Below are positions 29,122 to 36,554 of a DNA stretch of 64,000 bases, piece by piece. The notes beneath the pieces are model-generated. The model ran no database searches. It was not told where the DNA came from and worked only from the letters and a program-made list of their open reading frames with translations. The DNA is from Mucilaginibacter sabulilitoris. Lineage in GTDB: Bacteria > Bacteroidota > Bacteroidia > Sphingobacteriales > Sphingobacteriaceae. Both the position numbers and the translations under genes were made by a program. The stretch spans positions 5,704,001 through 5,768,000 of the forward strand of contig NZ_CP139558.1 in assembly GCF_034262375.1 (NCBI RefSeq), in the 5' to 3' direction. The stretch's first letter is position 1; every line of letters begins with the position of its first letter.

Positions 29122-29595
29122 TTATAAGTTAGTTTGTAATGGAATATATGCAATATTATCTATCAGCGTATTTTTCATGAAGGATACTCTCTTTTCTAAG
29201 AGTGTTGCCATTTCTATAGTTGGTTCTGCCTTAAACGGGTAACAGTTATTGATAGATTTCCCGTCCTTAACATGGTCAATCCAGTCTTCTGCCAATCTAA
29301 TGTAGTCCTCCAGGACATGCTTAGTTGTTTGGGGGCCATACGTATCTAAGTACATTGGTGGAATGTCACCAACTATAACCCATAAATTATTATCATCTGT
29401 ACTGGCACTGTTCTCTATTTGAAAGACAAAAATGCATAGGGTTGAACCCAAATTTAAGTATACGTCACTATGCACTATTTTGCGACACCAGGCAAACGCT
29501 AAAAGGTACAAGGAAGCTTCTTCATGCGCCTTAATAAGTTCTTGATAAAAGTCTGTTTTGACTGTAATCCGATTGTAATCTATTGGGTAGTTCAT
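29122..29595 (-). CDS. Candidate immunity protein of an HNH toxin tip
   Basis: 157 residues, domain not recognised. It is soluble and acidic, with a helical N-terminus (FYQELIKAHEEASLYLLAFAW), a central beta region (LWVIVGDIPPMYLDTYGP) and a C-terminal helical stretch. It starts 10 bases after the stop codon of a truncated HNH-type Rhs toxin tip on the same strand, the usual place for a cognate immunity gene. The immunity role is inferred from position only. Confidence 0.55.
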   Translation of the reverse strand: MNYPIDYNRITVKTDFYQELIKAHEEASLYLLAFAWCRKIVHSDVYLNLGSTLCIFVFQIENSASTDDNNLWVIVGDIPPMYLDTYGPQTTKHVLEDYIRLAEDWIDHVKDGKSINNCYPFKAEPTIEMATLLEKRVSFMKNTLIDNIAYIPLQTNL

Positions 29596-29605
29596 AATTA
29601 TTAGT

Positions 29606-29818
29606 TTAATCTACGTCTCCTACTCTTTTTGCACCCCAACGGGCAAAGTCTCCTAACATTTGATTCCATGTTCTGTGATCTGCAGCTGGCTTAGGCTCAA
29701 TATTTGGATAGCCATCTTCTCCACCATCCGCTAATGGCTTTATGTGGTGAGCGACTTGGTTCTTATTAGGATCTCCTGGTTCCTTTGGCCATTTTTTACC
29801 AGTTGCTTTTTCCCATTC
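29606..29818 (-). pseudogene. Orphan Rhs-type toxin tip, HNH-like nuclease
   Basis: 70 codons open after a TAA at 29819, with no start codon. The sequence reads EWEKATGKKWPKEPG, then NQVAHHIKPLADGGEDG, then ADHRTWNQMLGDF. The paired His of VAHHIKPL and the downstream His/Asn pattern fit the HNH/ENDO VII-like nuclease tips of polymorphic toxins. The N-terminal Rhs part is absent, so this is a displaced C-terminal cassette that can be expressed only after recombination onto a full Rhs gene. The candidate immunity gene at 29122 follows directly. Confidence 0.6.
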
Positions 29819-29990
29819 TTATAAATACGAATTGTTGCAAGTGAGGTTTAAAACCTAATATTAAGGTTTAACATGGAGGTTTTGAATTGGAAATTGTTCT
29901 CTTGGTATAAACTGTTTTCCCGGATGTTAGGCAAATATATTAACAGCAATGCTACTTCGTGTAGCCTAAGAACATGATATTCATACCCAG

Positions 29991-30437
29991 TCAATCAAAA
30001 TTTAATCGTTGTTTAACTGCCGGAAGTAGAAAAATTTGTCCTTTATTTGCCAGTTCTTTAATTCCGTGAATCGTTAATGCCTTTTCTACTAGCGGCATTA
30101 TAAATTCATTAAATAATTGTCCTAATTTCTCTTTCCGCAGTTTGTCTTCCATTGGTACTTCGAGGTCTAAAACATCTCTAAAGTCATTTGGCTGCCTCAA
30201 GAAAATATCGCCTATTTCTTTTTTTACTAAATCTTTGTTTTTAGAATAGCTATTACCAAACATTCCTTGTATAAAGATTTTTATGTTTAACTCATAATAG
30301 ACTCCAAAATTGGATTTTTGCAAGTCGAGTACTGCAATACAGTCACGGCTTTCTTTAAACCAACCATGAAATGCCTTTTCAAAAGAATATTCGTTGGCTA
30401 TATTATCAAAAGCAATTTTAAATTCTTTACTATTCAT
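29991..30437 (-). CDS. DUF4304 family protein, candidate immunity protein
   Basis: 148 residues. The opening MNSKEFKIAFDNIANEYSFE, then WFKESRDCIAVLDLQKSNFG, matches the DUF4304 family, widespread as small solitary or immunity proteins near polymorphic toxins. There is no signal peptide. It starts 10 bases after the stop codon of the orphan PD-(D/E)XK-like tip. Its position suggests it neutralises that tip; nothing in the sequence proves it. Confidence 0.65.
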   Translation of the reverse strand: MNSKEFKIAFDNIANEYSFEKAFHGWFKESRDCIAVLDLQKSNFGVYYELNIKIFIQGMFGNSYSKNKDLVKKEIGDIFLRQPNDFRDVLDLEVPMEDKLRKEKLGQLFNEFIMPLVEKALTIHGIKELANKGQIFLLPAVKQRLNFD

Positions 30438-30447
30438 GATTTATTTT

Positions 30448-30970
30448 TTAATATGTTTCTAAAACGGTGTTCCAGCTAATACCTTGGAAACGCTCCATTG
30501 TTTGCAGTTCTTTCATATAAATGTCTAATTGTTTCAACCCAGCTCTTATAGCTCGTGCGTTATTGGGCTTAACTTCGTAAATTATGTTATTTTTTATATC
30601 TAAAAAATCTATGCGCTTACTACTTGGTAATCTGAATTCTCTTGCTCCATCTTCTCCCAATCCATATACTTTATGCATCATTTGACCTGCTCTATTAGCA
30701 AGGTGCTTCTATGTTTTGCGGCGATGTTTTCAGCATGCCCCTCAACAAAATGGGCTTTTCTTACAACTCCATTGATCAAGAAATTACCTTCAACCTCTCC
30801 TGCTCCCAATCCTCCATTCAAAACTATTGTTGCCCCAATAGCAGTTCCTTTAGCTAACTTTAAGCCTGTCTCATTTTTCAGATACCTGATTGGAAACCGG
30901 CCCATGAACTTGCCCAATCTTTTATTTGCCGCCATATGCTGCACTAATTGGATCTTTTCCCGCGTTTGAA
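30448..30970 (-). pseudogene. Frameshifted Rhs toxin tip with PD-(D/E)XK-like domain
   Basis: The downstream frame (30448-30708) reads HLANRAGQMMHKVYGLG, REFRLPSSKRIDFLD and NNIIYEVKPNNARAI, a D-x(n)-ExK pattern like restriction-endonuclease-fold toxin tips. The upstream frame (about 30690-30970) reads GATIVLNGGLGAGEVEGNF and VEGHAENIAAKH. It runs out of phase by one base near 30705, where AAKH should continue into HLANRAG. No start codon belongs to the upstream part, and the segment meets an unrelated aldo/keto reductase fragment near 30,990. It is a displaced, broken toxin cassette next to its candidate immunity gene. Confidence 0.55.
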
Positions 30971-30999
30971 GACGCTCAATACATAGACTCCAATTTAGA

Positions 31000-31221
31000 A
31001 TTAGGAGCCTAAAGGAAAGGACGCCGGCCCAATTAGCGATCGCCTGGGTCAATGCCCGGGGTGCGCATATCATGCCATTGGTGAGCATGAGCAAAAGGTC
31101 CAGATTGCCGGAAAACATCGCCGCAATGGATATCAGCTTCAGTGCCGGAGAAATGAAACTTTTAAATGATACTTTTGCAGCAGGCGCGATTTTGGGCAGC
31201 ACCTATTTACAACGCCAATGA
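31000..31221 (+). pseudogene. C-terminal fragment of an aldo/keto reductase
   Basis: The plus-strand frame reads TPAQLAIAWVNARGAHIMP, SKRSRLPENIAAMDISF and EMKLLNDTFAAGAILG, the C-terminal helices of the aldo/keto reductase family. It ends with a TGA that overlaps the AraC start codon (ATGA at 31218-31221). The N-terminal three quarters of the enzyme are gone; upstream of about 31,000 the sequence belongs to a minus-strand Rhs tip. The ATGA overlap shows that the reductase and the AraC gene once formed one operon. Confidence 0.65.
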
Positions 31222-32021
31222 CCAACCCAGCAGAAATACTACCCGGTGTGATCTTCTACGCTTACCTCTCTACCGAGCGGAAAGACAAGGTCTGCTTTTG
31301 GGCGAACCATGCGATGGTCATGATGGTCTCCGGCCAATTCAACCTGGAGACCTCCGGCCAAAGCATTTCCATCAAAGCCAGCGAAATGCTGCTGATCGGT
31401 AAGAACCAGCTGGGCACGCTAACGAAAACGCCGTTGCCCGGACAGGATTACGAAAGCATCGTCATCTCCCTGCAGGAAGACCTGTTGCGCAAGATCGCAC
31501 TGGAAGAAAAAATCACAGCAGACAGCAAATACACCGGCCGCCCTAATATCCAAATCCCTTCCAATACCTTCCTGCAAGGATTTTTTCAATCCATTATGCC
31601 CTATGCCCGGGGCGCAGCCGGGACCCTTAATGAAGAAATGGGCACTCTAAAGGTTAAAGAAGCGGTCAAACTGCTGCTGCATACCCTGCCTGTCCTACGC
31701 AATTTTTTGTTTGATTTCTCCGAACCCCATAAGATCGACCTGGAGCGTTTCATGGTCGGCAACTACCATTTCAATGTACCGGTCGAAAAATTCGCTCAAC
31801 TCACCGGCCGCAGCCTCGCCGGTTTCAAACGCGACTTCCAGAAGACTTTCAACGCACCGCCACGACGGTGGCTGCAAGACAAGCGCCTCAACGAAGCCAA
31901 ACATCTGATCGAGCACAAGCATCAGAAACCTTCGGCCATTTACCTGGACCTGGGTTTTGAAAGCCTGTCACATTTTTCGTATTCCTTCAAGAAAAAATTT
32001 GGCAAAGCGCCGACCGCTTGA
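31218..32021 (+). CDS. AraC family transcriptional regulator
   Basis: 267 residues. The N-terminal part is a cupin-like ligand domain (VIFYAYLSTERKDKV, MVSGQFNLETSGQ). The C-terminal 95 residues hold two helix-turn-helix motifs: VPVEKFAQLTGRSLAGFKRD and SAIYLDLGFESLSHFSYSFK with KKFGKAPT, the AraC signature. It overlaps the stop codon of a truncated aldo/keto reductase by four bases, so it probably regulated that enzyme. The gene itself is intact although its partner is lost. Confidence 0.88.
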   Translation: MTNPAEILPGVIFYAYLSTERKDKVCFWANHAMVMMVSGQFNLETSGQSISIKASEMLLIGKNQLGTLTKTPLPGQDYESIVISLQEDLLRKIALEEKITADSKYTGRPNIQIPSNTFLQGFFQSIMPYARGAAGTLNEEMGTLKVKEAVKLLLHTLPVLRNFLFDFSEPHKIDLERFMVGNYHFNVPVEKFAQLTGRSLAGFKRDFQKTFNAPPRRWLQDKRLNEAKHLIEHKHQKPSAIYLDLGFESLSHFSYSFKKKFGKAPTA

Positions 32022-32556
32022 GTTAAAACAAGGATCATACGATATTGTAGATGCTTACCTTTCATGGATGAAAAAAGCAGGTTTCATCCGGACATTGGTC
32101 TGACCATCCAGTTATCAAATCCTATACCAGGCAATACCTTACTAGAGTCTATTGCTCTGACTGTTGCCGAAGGAAATAGGTTTGCGCTGATTTCCCGGTT
32201 CATCATTGTACACGCTAACTGGCATGACCGTGCTCATGGCTTTCAGCTATTGGAGCAAGAACCAGCACGATATAGATTGGAAATGGCATCATTGATTTGC
32301 GCTATGAGAACCGATGTATATGGTGGAAGATGCAGGTGCTGCCGGTTTGATCTCAGTAGGACGTTTACCATCGGGCATCAGCCGGGGTTCGCCCCCCATC
32401 ACTGAAGTCTTTCATACCGAAATAAATATGTGCGTAATCCAAGGCGGTCAGGAAATATCTTTACCGGAATCTTCGATATCAGTAAGATGTTCCGGACAAT
32501 ACACAGGGATTAGCTTTTAGTCCAGCCAGTTTGATACATAATGCTGTGCAGGGTTA
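32022..32556. other. Region without a supported gene
   Basis: 535 bases with only short open frames in several phases on the plus strand (for example 32314-32520), none of which resembles a family I know. It is probably decayed coding sequence. Confidence 0.4.
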
Positions 32557-33720
32557 TTAAAACGAGTTCAGTCTTGTTTCTATAAAACTGGAGATGCTGA
32601 TGATAACAACATCCTGGGTGCTAATATAGGTTTCGCTTTGCGGCGTAATAATAAAGCTGGATTCAGGCTCCAGATCTGCTATGCAGTTTAGAAAGCCTTT
32701 GGATACGACAGGTGCATTTGATAACTTGATCTCGATGCATGCCCGTGGGCGAACGCCCTCGACAAGCAGTAAATCGCATTCAGCACCGGCCTGGGTCCGG
32801 TAAAAAAAAAGATCAAGGTGATCCGGCTTGGCCTGAAATATTTGTTCCACAACATAACCCTCCCAGGAGCCGCCCACGCCAGGATGACCGAAAAGATCTT
32901 CCTGGTTTGCTATATTGAGTAACCGGTGAAGTATTCCTGTATCCCGTATATACGTTTTGGGAGACTTTATTAATCGTTTCTTTGCATTGACAAACCAAGG
33001 CTGTAAACGCCTCACCATATAGCCCCCTTCCAAAAAATCAAGGTACCTGGTCACCGTGGTGGCACTCACACCGAGCGATCTTGCAAACACCTCTGTATTG
33101 AGCAGATTCCCGTTCGAATGCGCCAGCATACTCCAAAAATTACGCAGAAGAACAGGAGAAAGCGCAACGCCGAACAATAGGGCGAGGTCGCGTTCTACAT
33201 AGCTTCTTATAAAATCATTGAGCCATTCAATGGCATAACCGTTATTTTCGGCCAAAAAAGCTTCCGGAAAACCGCCCCTAAACCAGTTCATCCTGTAATC
33301 CAACACACTGCTAACCTCGGTGATTCCGATGGGTGTTAACTCTGTATAGGCAATGCGGCCCGCTAACGTCTCTGATACGCCTTTTACGAGTGAGGGAGAG
33401 GCTGAACCGAGCAGAATAAACCTGCCTGGTGTGCGTTTCGCATCGATCAAAGGCCTTAAGATGCTGAACAAGGCAGGCATCAGCTGGATCTCATCTATGA
33501 TGACTCTGTCGTTCTCGTGTGAAGTTAGATAACTGAATGCATCTTGTAGTTTATTTTGATCAATGGGGTTTTCCATATCAAGGTACACACTGCGTTGCTC
33601 ATCAGTGTTCAGGTGTTTAGCAAGTGTAGTCTTTCCTACCTGACGAGGACCTAATATGGCGACAGCAGGAGACTTTTTAAGTTTATGCACCAGTAACACT
33701 TCCAGATTTCTTTTAATCAT
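32557..33720 (-). CDS. AAA ATPase with DUF4143 domain
   Basis: 387 residues. Walker A is GPRQVGKTTLAKH, Walker B is RVIIDEIQLMP and sensor 1 lies near FILLGSASPS. A DUF4143 region follows (ERDLALLFGV, RYLDFLEGGYMVRRLQPW, VEQIFQAKPDHLDLFFYRTQ with AECDLLL, a PD-(D/E)XK-like end). The family is common in accessory DNA and its function is not established. The gene sits 13 bases downstream of a 51-bp perfect palindrome, its probable operator. Confidence 0.88.
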   Translation of the reverse strand: MIKRNLEVLLVHKLKKSPAVAILGPRQVGKTTLAKHLNTDEQRSVYLDMENPIDQNKLQDAFSYLTSHENDRVIIDEIQLMPALFSILRPLIDAKRTPGRFILLGSASPSLVKGVSETLAGRIAYTELTPIGITEVSSVLDYRMNWFRGGFPEAFLAENNGYAIEWLNDFIRSYVERDLALLFGVALSPVLLRNFWSMLAHSNGNLLNTEVFARSLGVSATTVTRYLDFLEGGYMVRRLQPWFVNAKKRLIKSPKTYIRDTGILHRLLNIANQEDLFGHPGVGGSWEGYVVEQIFQAKPDHLDLFFYRTQAGAECDLLLVEGVRPRACIEIKLSNAPVVSKGFLNCIADLEPESSFIITPQSETYISTQDVVIISISSFIETRLNSF

Positions 33721-33732
33721 AGCCTAAATTAC

Positions 33733-33783
33733 ATATTTACCTAGTAAATCCAAACTTTAAGTTTGGATTTACTAGGTAAATAT
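33733..33783. repeat. 51-bp perfect palindrome upstream of the DUF4143 ATPase gene
   Basis: Two 25-base arms (33733-33757 and 33759-33783) are exact reverse complements around a single T. Each arm also contains a smaller dyad (ATTTAC-CTA-GTAAAT at 33735-33749 and its mirror at 33767-33781). The palindrome begins 13 bases upstream of the ATPase start codon, so it may be a double operator or a cruciform-type recognition site. Confidence 0.85.
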
Positions 33784-33835
33784 TTTACCGGATAAATCAT
33801 GACTTAATTTGACGGATATTAATTTTAAGGCACTT

Positions 33836-33898
33836 TTCGTGCGTGTTTTTTGTCTTATTAAACTAACACGCACGAATCGCACACTTTTTTATGCGATT
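33836..33898. repeat. Two nested inverted repeats
   Basis: TTCGTGCGTGTT (33836-33847) is a perfect inverted match to AACACGCACGAA (33865-33876). Overlapping its right arm, AATCGCA (33875-33881) matches TGCGATT (33892-33898). The two hairpins exclude each other at one position. They lie 40 bases from the tRNA scar terminator and could be the end of an integrated element. Confidence 0.5.
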
Positions 33899-33931
33899 TA
33901 ATGCATACTTTGGCTATTTGGGAAAACAAAA

Positions 33932-33960
33932 AAGCCTGTAATCATATGATTTACAGGCTT
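33932..33960 (-). terminator. Terminator of a former tRNA gene
   Basis: AAGCCTGTAA (33932-33941) pairs with TTACAGGCTT (33951-33960). On the minus strand the hairpin ends in TTTTTTG. It lies just downstream of the tRNA 3' fragment at 33988, in the position of a tRNA terminator. Confidence 0.65.
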
Positions 33961-33987
33961 TTGTTGTGTTTTGTTATTCTTTTCAGC

Positions 33988-34010
33988 GGTGAGGGAGGGA
34001 TTCGAACCCA
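33988..34010 (-). pseudogene. 3' fragment of a tRNA gene (att-like scar)
   Basis: On the minus strand the sequence reads GGGTTCGAATCCC, the T-loop and inner T-stem of a tRNA, then TCCCTCACCG, an acceptor 3' strand. The two outer T-stem pairs fail (TT opposite TC), and no anticodon or D-arm is present upstream. Identity therefore starts inside the T-stem, as expected when an integrative element recombined at a tRNA 3' end. Confidence 0.6.
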
Positions 34011-34013
34011 ACC

Positions 34014-34561
34014 TTATATCAAATTGATAATTAACAATTTACACTACAAACATAAATCATACTACATGAATCGTACACTTTTCTTTTGACCGCAGCAAAT
34101 CCTTAATTCAAAGATACAAGTCCCTTGTCTAAAAACCTAATGTCTTACCATTTAGCGATAAAAACTATACCTGAGTTTGCCAATGAAACGGATTCCACAG
34201 CTTCAGCCCGCTACATTAAACAATTACCCCCTATATTTGAAACGCCAATGATTTTAAGCCCCTGTTGCTTCACAGACTATACGAATTACGGACCAGAAAG
34301 GTGACCTCCCTTATTTCGTGTCCTTTGAAGCATCTGCTTGCCAAAGTACCACCAAGTCCAATATTGGTGAGTCCATTTTCGACTTTAAAAAAAGCGTTTG
34401 TATCCATCCACCGTTCTCCGACTATTGGTAGATTGGGCAAAGGATTTACTTTTGCCGAGTTCCTTACACCTATGTCTGCCGGCTCTGCTAATGTTTGAAC
34501 AGCTGACGAACTATAAAGATGGGTATAATTCGGAAACGGAGTTCTTGCGCTCCCAGGGCAT
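34014..34561. other. Region without a supported gene
   Basis: 548 bases. A plus-strand frame near 34275-34430 (DQKGDLPYFVSFEAS) looks protein-like but has no start and is not recognised. The rest is non-coding. It is likely the remains of a gene cut during insertion. Confidence 0.4.
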
Positions 34562-34975
34562 TTATAGCTTATCTCCCCTATAATACATCTTTATAATAAT
34601 ATTGTTCTCCAAATTCGAATACTTGAAACAACTGTCGTTTAAAGTAATAATTTTGTACTTCATCCCTCCAACATTTATAATACTATCATTAACAAATTTC
34701 CACGATTCGATTAACTGAATGTCTCCAAAACTTGCCTTTTCAAAGGTTTTAGATCCCTTGTGCCGCTTATAAACTAACCATTTCCCGTCCTTGCTGAAAC
34801 TATAAAATGTGGAATCCCTTCCATTTTTGGTACCCGCCTCTACTTGCCAAAGTTTGCCATCAGAATACAGGAGTTTCTCTTTGTTTCGTTGATTATTGCA
34901 TGCAAATGTTAAAAGTGCAAAAAAAATCGACAGACAACTGTATTTATTACTTTTTATTACTCTTTGCTTTATCAT
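34562..34975 (-). CDS. Small lipoprotein, candidate immunity protein of the HExxH tip
   Basis: 137 residues with a lipoprotein signal (SIFFALLTFACNNQRNK; Cys about residue 26). The mature part is beta-rich (GKLWQVEAGTKNG, FYSFSKDGKWLVYKRHKG, WKFVNDSIINVGGMKYKII), like a lipocalin-type barrel. No family is recognised. Its start overlaps the end of the upstream Rhs tip gene by 29 bases, so the two are coupled. An outer or periplasmic lipoprotein would be a sensible protector against a protease-like toxin; this is inferred from position. Confidence 0.55.
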   Translation of the reverse strand: MIKQRVIKSNKYSCLSIFFALLTFACNNQRNKEKLLYSDGKLWQVEAGTKNGRDSTFYSFSKDGKWLVYKRHKGSKTFEKASFGDIQLIESWKFVNDSIINVGGMKYKIITLNDSCFKYSNLENNIIIKMYYRGDKL

Positions 34976-35762
34976 TGGTATCTATAATTACAAGTTTAAT
35001 ATGGCCCGTTGGGGCATTCGGATCTATTCCTATTACCATGTCGCTTTTGTTAGCAATTAATGATTGATTTGCCCTGATAACCAACTTCTCGATATCTTCA
35101 CTCTGAACATAATCTTTTTCATACGCATCTTCTAAATAACTAATAAAACTTCCTAATACGCCACTCTTGAAGCTCTCAGTAGTTTTTCTAAAACTTTTAT
35201 CAGCTATTTCATCTGCATAAACTTCAGCATGCTCGATGTTGGTAGCTCCTAAAAAACCTTGTTTTCGATCCCTATGGAGTTTTTCGTGATATAATGCATT
35301 GATCAAATTATCATAATTTCCTAAATCGCGATCAATATTTCCTGATGTATTATTTAAATAGATATTAGCTCCGGTGGTAAATGCCAAGCCATCCTTATTT
35401 CTACCCCTCGGTTTTACCCCAACTACCCCTCGGGGTATTCCTATTTTACTTCCATAATAGCCGGCTATGTTAGCGATTAACTGTTCATTATTACCGCTAA
35501 AGGGGAGATCTGCAATGTTCACTAGTTGACCTTCATTCGTTCTTACTAAAATATTGTGTCCTTTTGGTGTTATTTGAACTAATTCACCCTTTAAATTAAA
35601 AATATGATCTTTGGGGCCCATTCCGTCTGGGTCGGTAAATCGAATGGGATTGTTAAGTGCATAAATATAGGGTGACCATCTGGGATATTTTTCCGCCAGC
35701 GGATCCACACTGGTCCACCTAACAACCAACTTAATTCGAGTACCATTCTTTATTCTCAACAT
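34947..35762 (-). CDS. Displaced Rhs tip with HExxH metallopeptidase-like toxin domain
   Basis: 271 residues. Residues about 15-45 carry the end of the Rhs core (RWTSVDPLAEKYPRW, YALNNPIRFTDPDGM). The following tip holds NALYHEKLHRDR, an HExxH zinc-site motif, with a Glu in IEHAEVYADE about 20 residues later, fitting a zincin peptidase. The N-terminal shell of an Rhs protein is missing, and the first 14 residues before RWTSVDP look unrelated, so the start marks a recombination seam. It may be expressed as it stands or serve as a spare cassette for the full Rhs gene upstream. The lipoprotein gene at 34562 is the likely antidote. Confidence 0.65.
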   Translation of the reverse strand: MLRIKNGTRIKLVVRWTSVDPLAEKYPRWSPYIYALNNPIRFTDPDGMGPKDHIFNLKGELVQITPKGHNILVRTNEGQLVNIADLPFSGNNEQLIANIAGYYGSKIGIPRGVVGVKPRGRNKDGLAFTTGANIYLNNTSGNIDRDLGNYDNLINALYHEKLHRDRKQGFLGATNIEHAEVYADEIADKSFRKTTESFKSGVLGSFISYLEDAYEKDYVQSEDIEKLVIRANQSLIANKSDMVIGIDPNAPTGHIKLVIIDTNDKAKSNKK

Positions 35763-36001
35763 AATTTATACTATGTTGCTACTTATCATAAGTTGATAAA
35801 CGAACGAACATACTGGCACGATGGCTTCTTTGATCTACGATGGTGCTGTACGAAGACCGGTTATTCAAAGAGCAACTTCATCGGTACCATAAACAGACCA
35901 CTGGCAAACATTGTGAAGGGGCTCCGGATATTACTTGATGCTTTGATTTCAACCTGCTTTTATTACAAAATAAACTTCTTACAGCTTTATAATATAATAA
36001 A
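35763..36001. other. Spacer between displaced tip and main Rhs locus
   Basis: No supported gene lies between the tip and the terminator at 36002, nor from there to 36215. Short frames on both strands lack protein character. Confidence 0.4.
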
Positions 36002-36034
36002 AAAACCTCGTTGCACTTGCTCCGCAGAGGTTTT
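36002..36034 (-). terminator. Terminator of the main Rhs operon
   Basis: AAAACCTC (36002-36009) pairs with GAGGTTTT (36027-36034). On the minus strand the stem is followed by a run of T (GAGGTTTTTTTATT). It is about 180 bases downstream of the immunity gene. Confidence 0.65.
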
Positions 36035-36215
36035 ACCTAAATCATATGAAGATATTACGTCTTGAATATGAACTACGAGTATATGGGTTGCTGTTTATCT
36101 GCAAAGTTTTATTCACAGACTATGTCGGCATATATAATCGATTCTACAGTTATCCTATATCGGCCGATATTTAGCCTTTCTAAGAGGACCGTTGTCAAGA
36201 TAATCAAGATATAAG

Positions 36216-36554
36216 TTACCGGTCACTATTAAATACCGCTAATGCTATTTTCGAAAGATATGGTTGAACTTTTTTGGCGACATCGCTGTCGGAATAAAGG
36301 GGCTGAAAAATTTCTATCACAATAGCATCCTTTGTTTTTTCTTTTCCAAGCTTCATTGCTTCGTTAATAAAATCTACGCAACTATGAATGATGTGCTTAT
36401 TATCAATATTTGACATCATATATTGATAAAAGTCTGCTAAGATGAGATATACTCCATCCTCTTCGTCGAATATGGTCTGAAATCCAGGGACAAATGATCT
36501 TAAACGGTTGATCAGTCTTGGATAATATTCATCTCTATTGACCTGAAATTGCAT
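36216..36554 (-). CDS. Immunity protein of the main Rhs toxin (DUF7674-like)
   Basis: 112 residues, soluble, acidic and helical: LINRLRSFVPGFQTIFDEED, YLILADFYQYMMSN and CVDFINEAMKLG. The layout resembles the DUF7674 group of small immunity-type proteins; I hold that name with moderate confidence. It overlaps the 3' end of the 1,768-residue Rhs gene by 20 bases, the classic toxin-immunity arrangement, so it should neutralise the tip encoded just upstream. Confidence 0.65.
   Translation of the reverse strand: MQFQVNRDEYYPRLINRLRSFVPGFQTIFDEEDGVYLILADFYQYMMSNIDNKHIIHSCVDFINEAMKLGKEKTKDAIVIEIFQPLYSDSDVAKKVQPYLSKIALAVFNSDR

Noticed and set aside
29851..29883. AAAACCT/AGGTTTT inverted repeat next to the HNH tip as an element end
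   Set aside because: Short, AT-rich and not repeated at any other boundary in the window.
30970..31202. N-terminal part of a long minus-strand frame reaching 31202
   Set aside because: This stretch is antisense to the aldo/keto reductase fragment, whose plus-strand reading is convincing; only the part below about 30,970 is kept.
32064..32520. Overlapping short frames on the plus strand after the AraC gene
   Set aside because: Frames change every 50-100 codons, none has family character, and no promoter or conserved start is visible.
34265..34583. Two overlapping plus-strand frames after the tRNA scar
   Set aside because: Short, out of phase with each other and not recognised; one protein-like stretch lacks a start.
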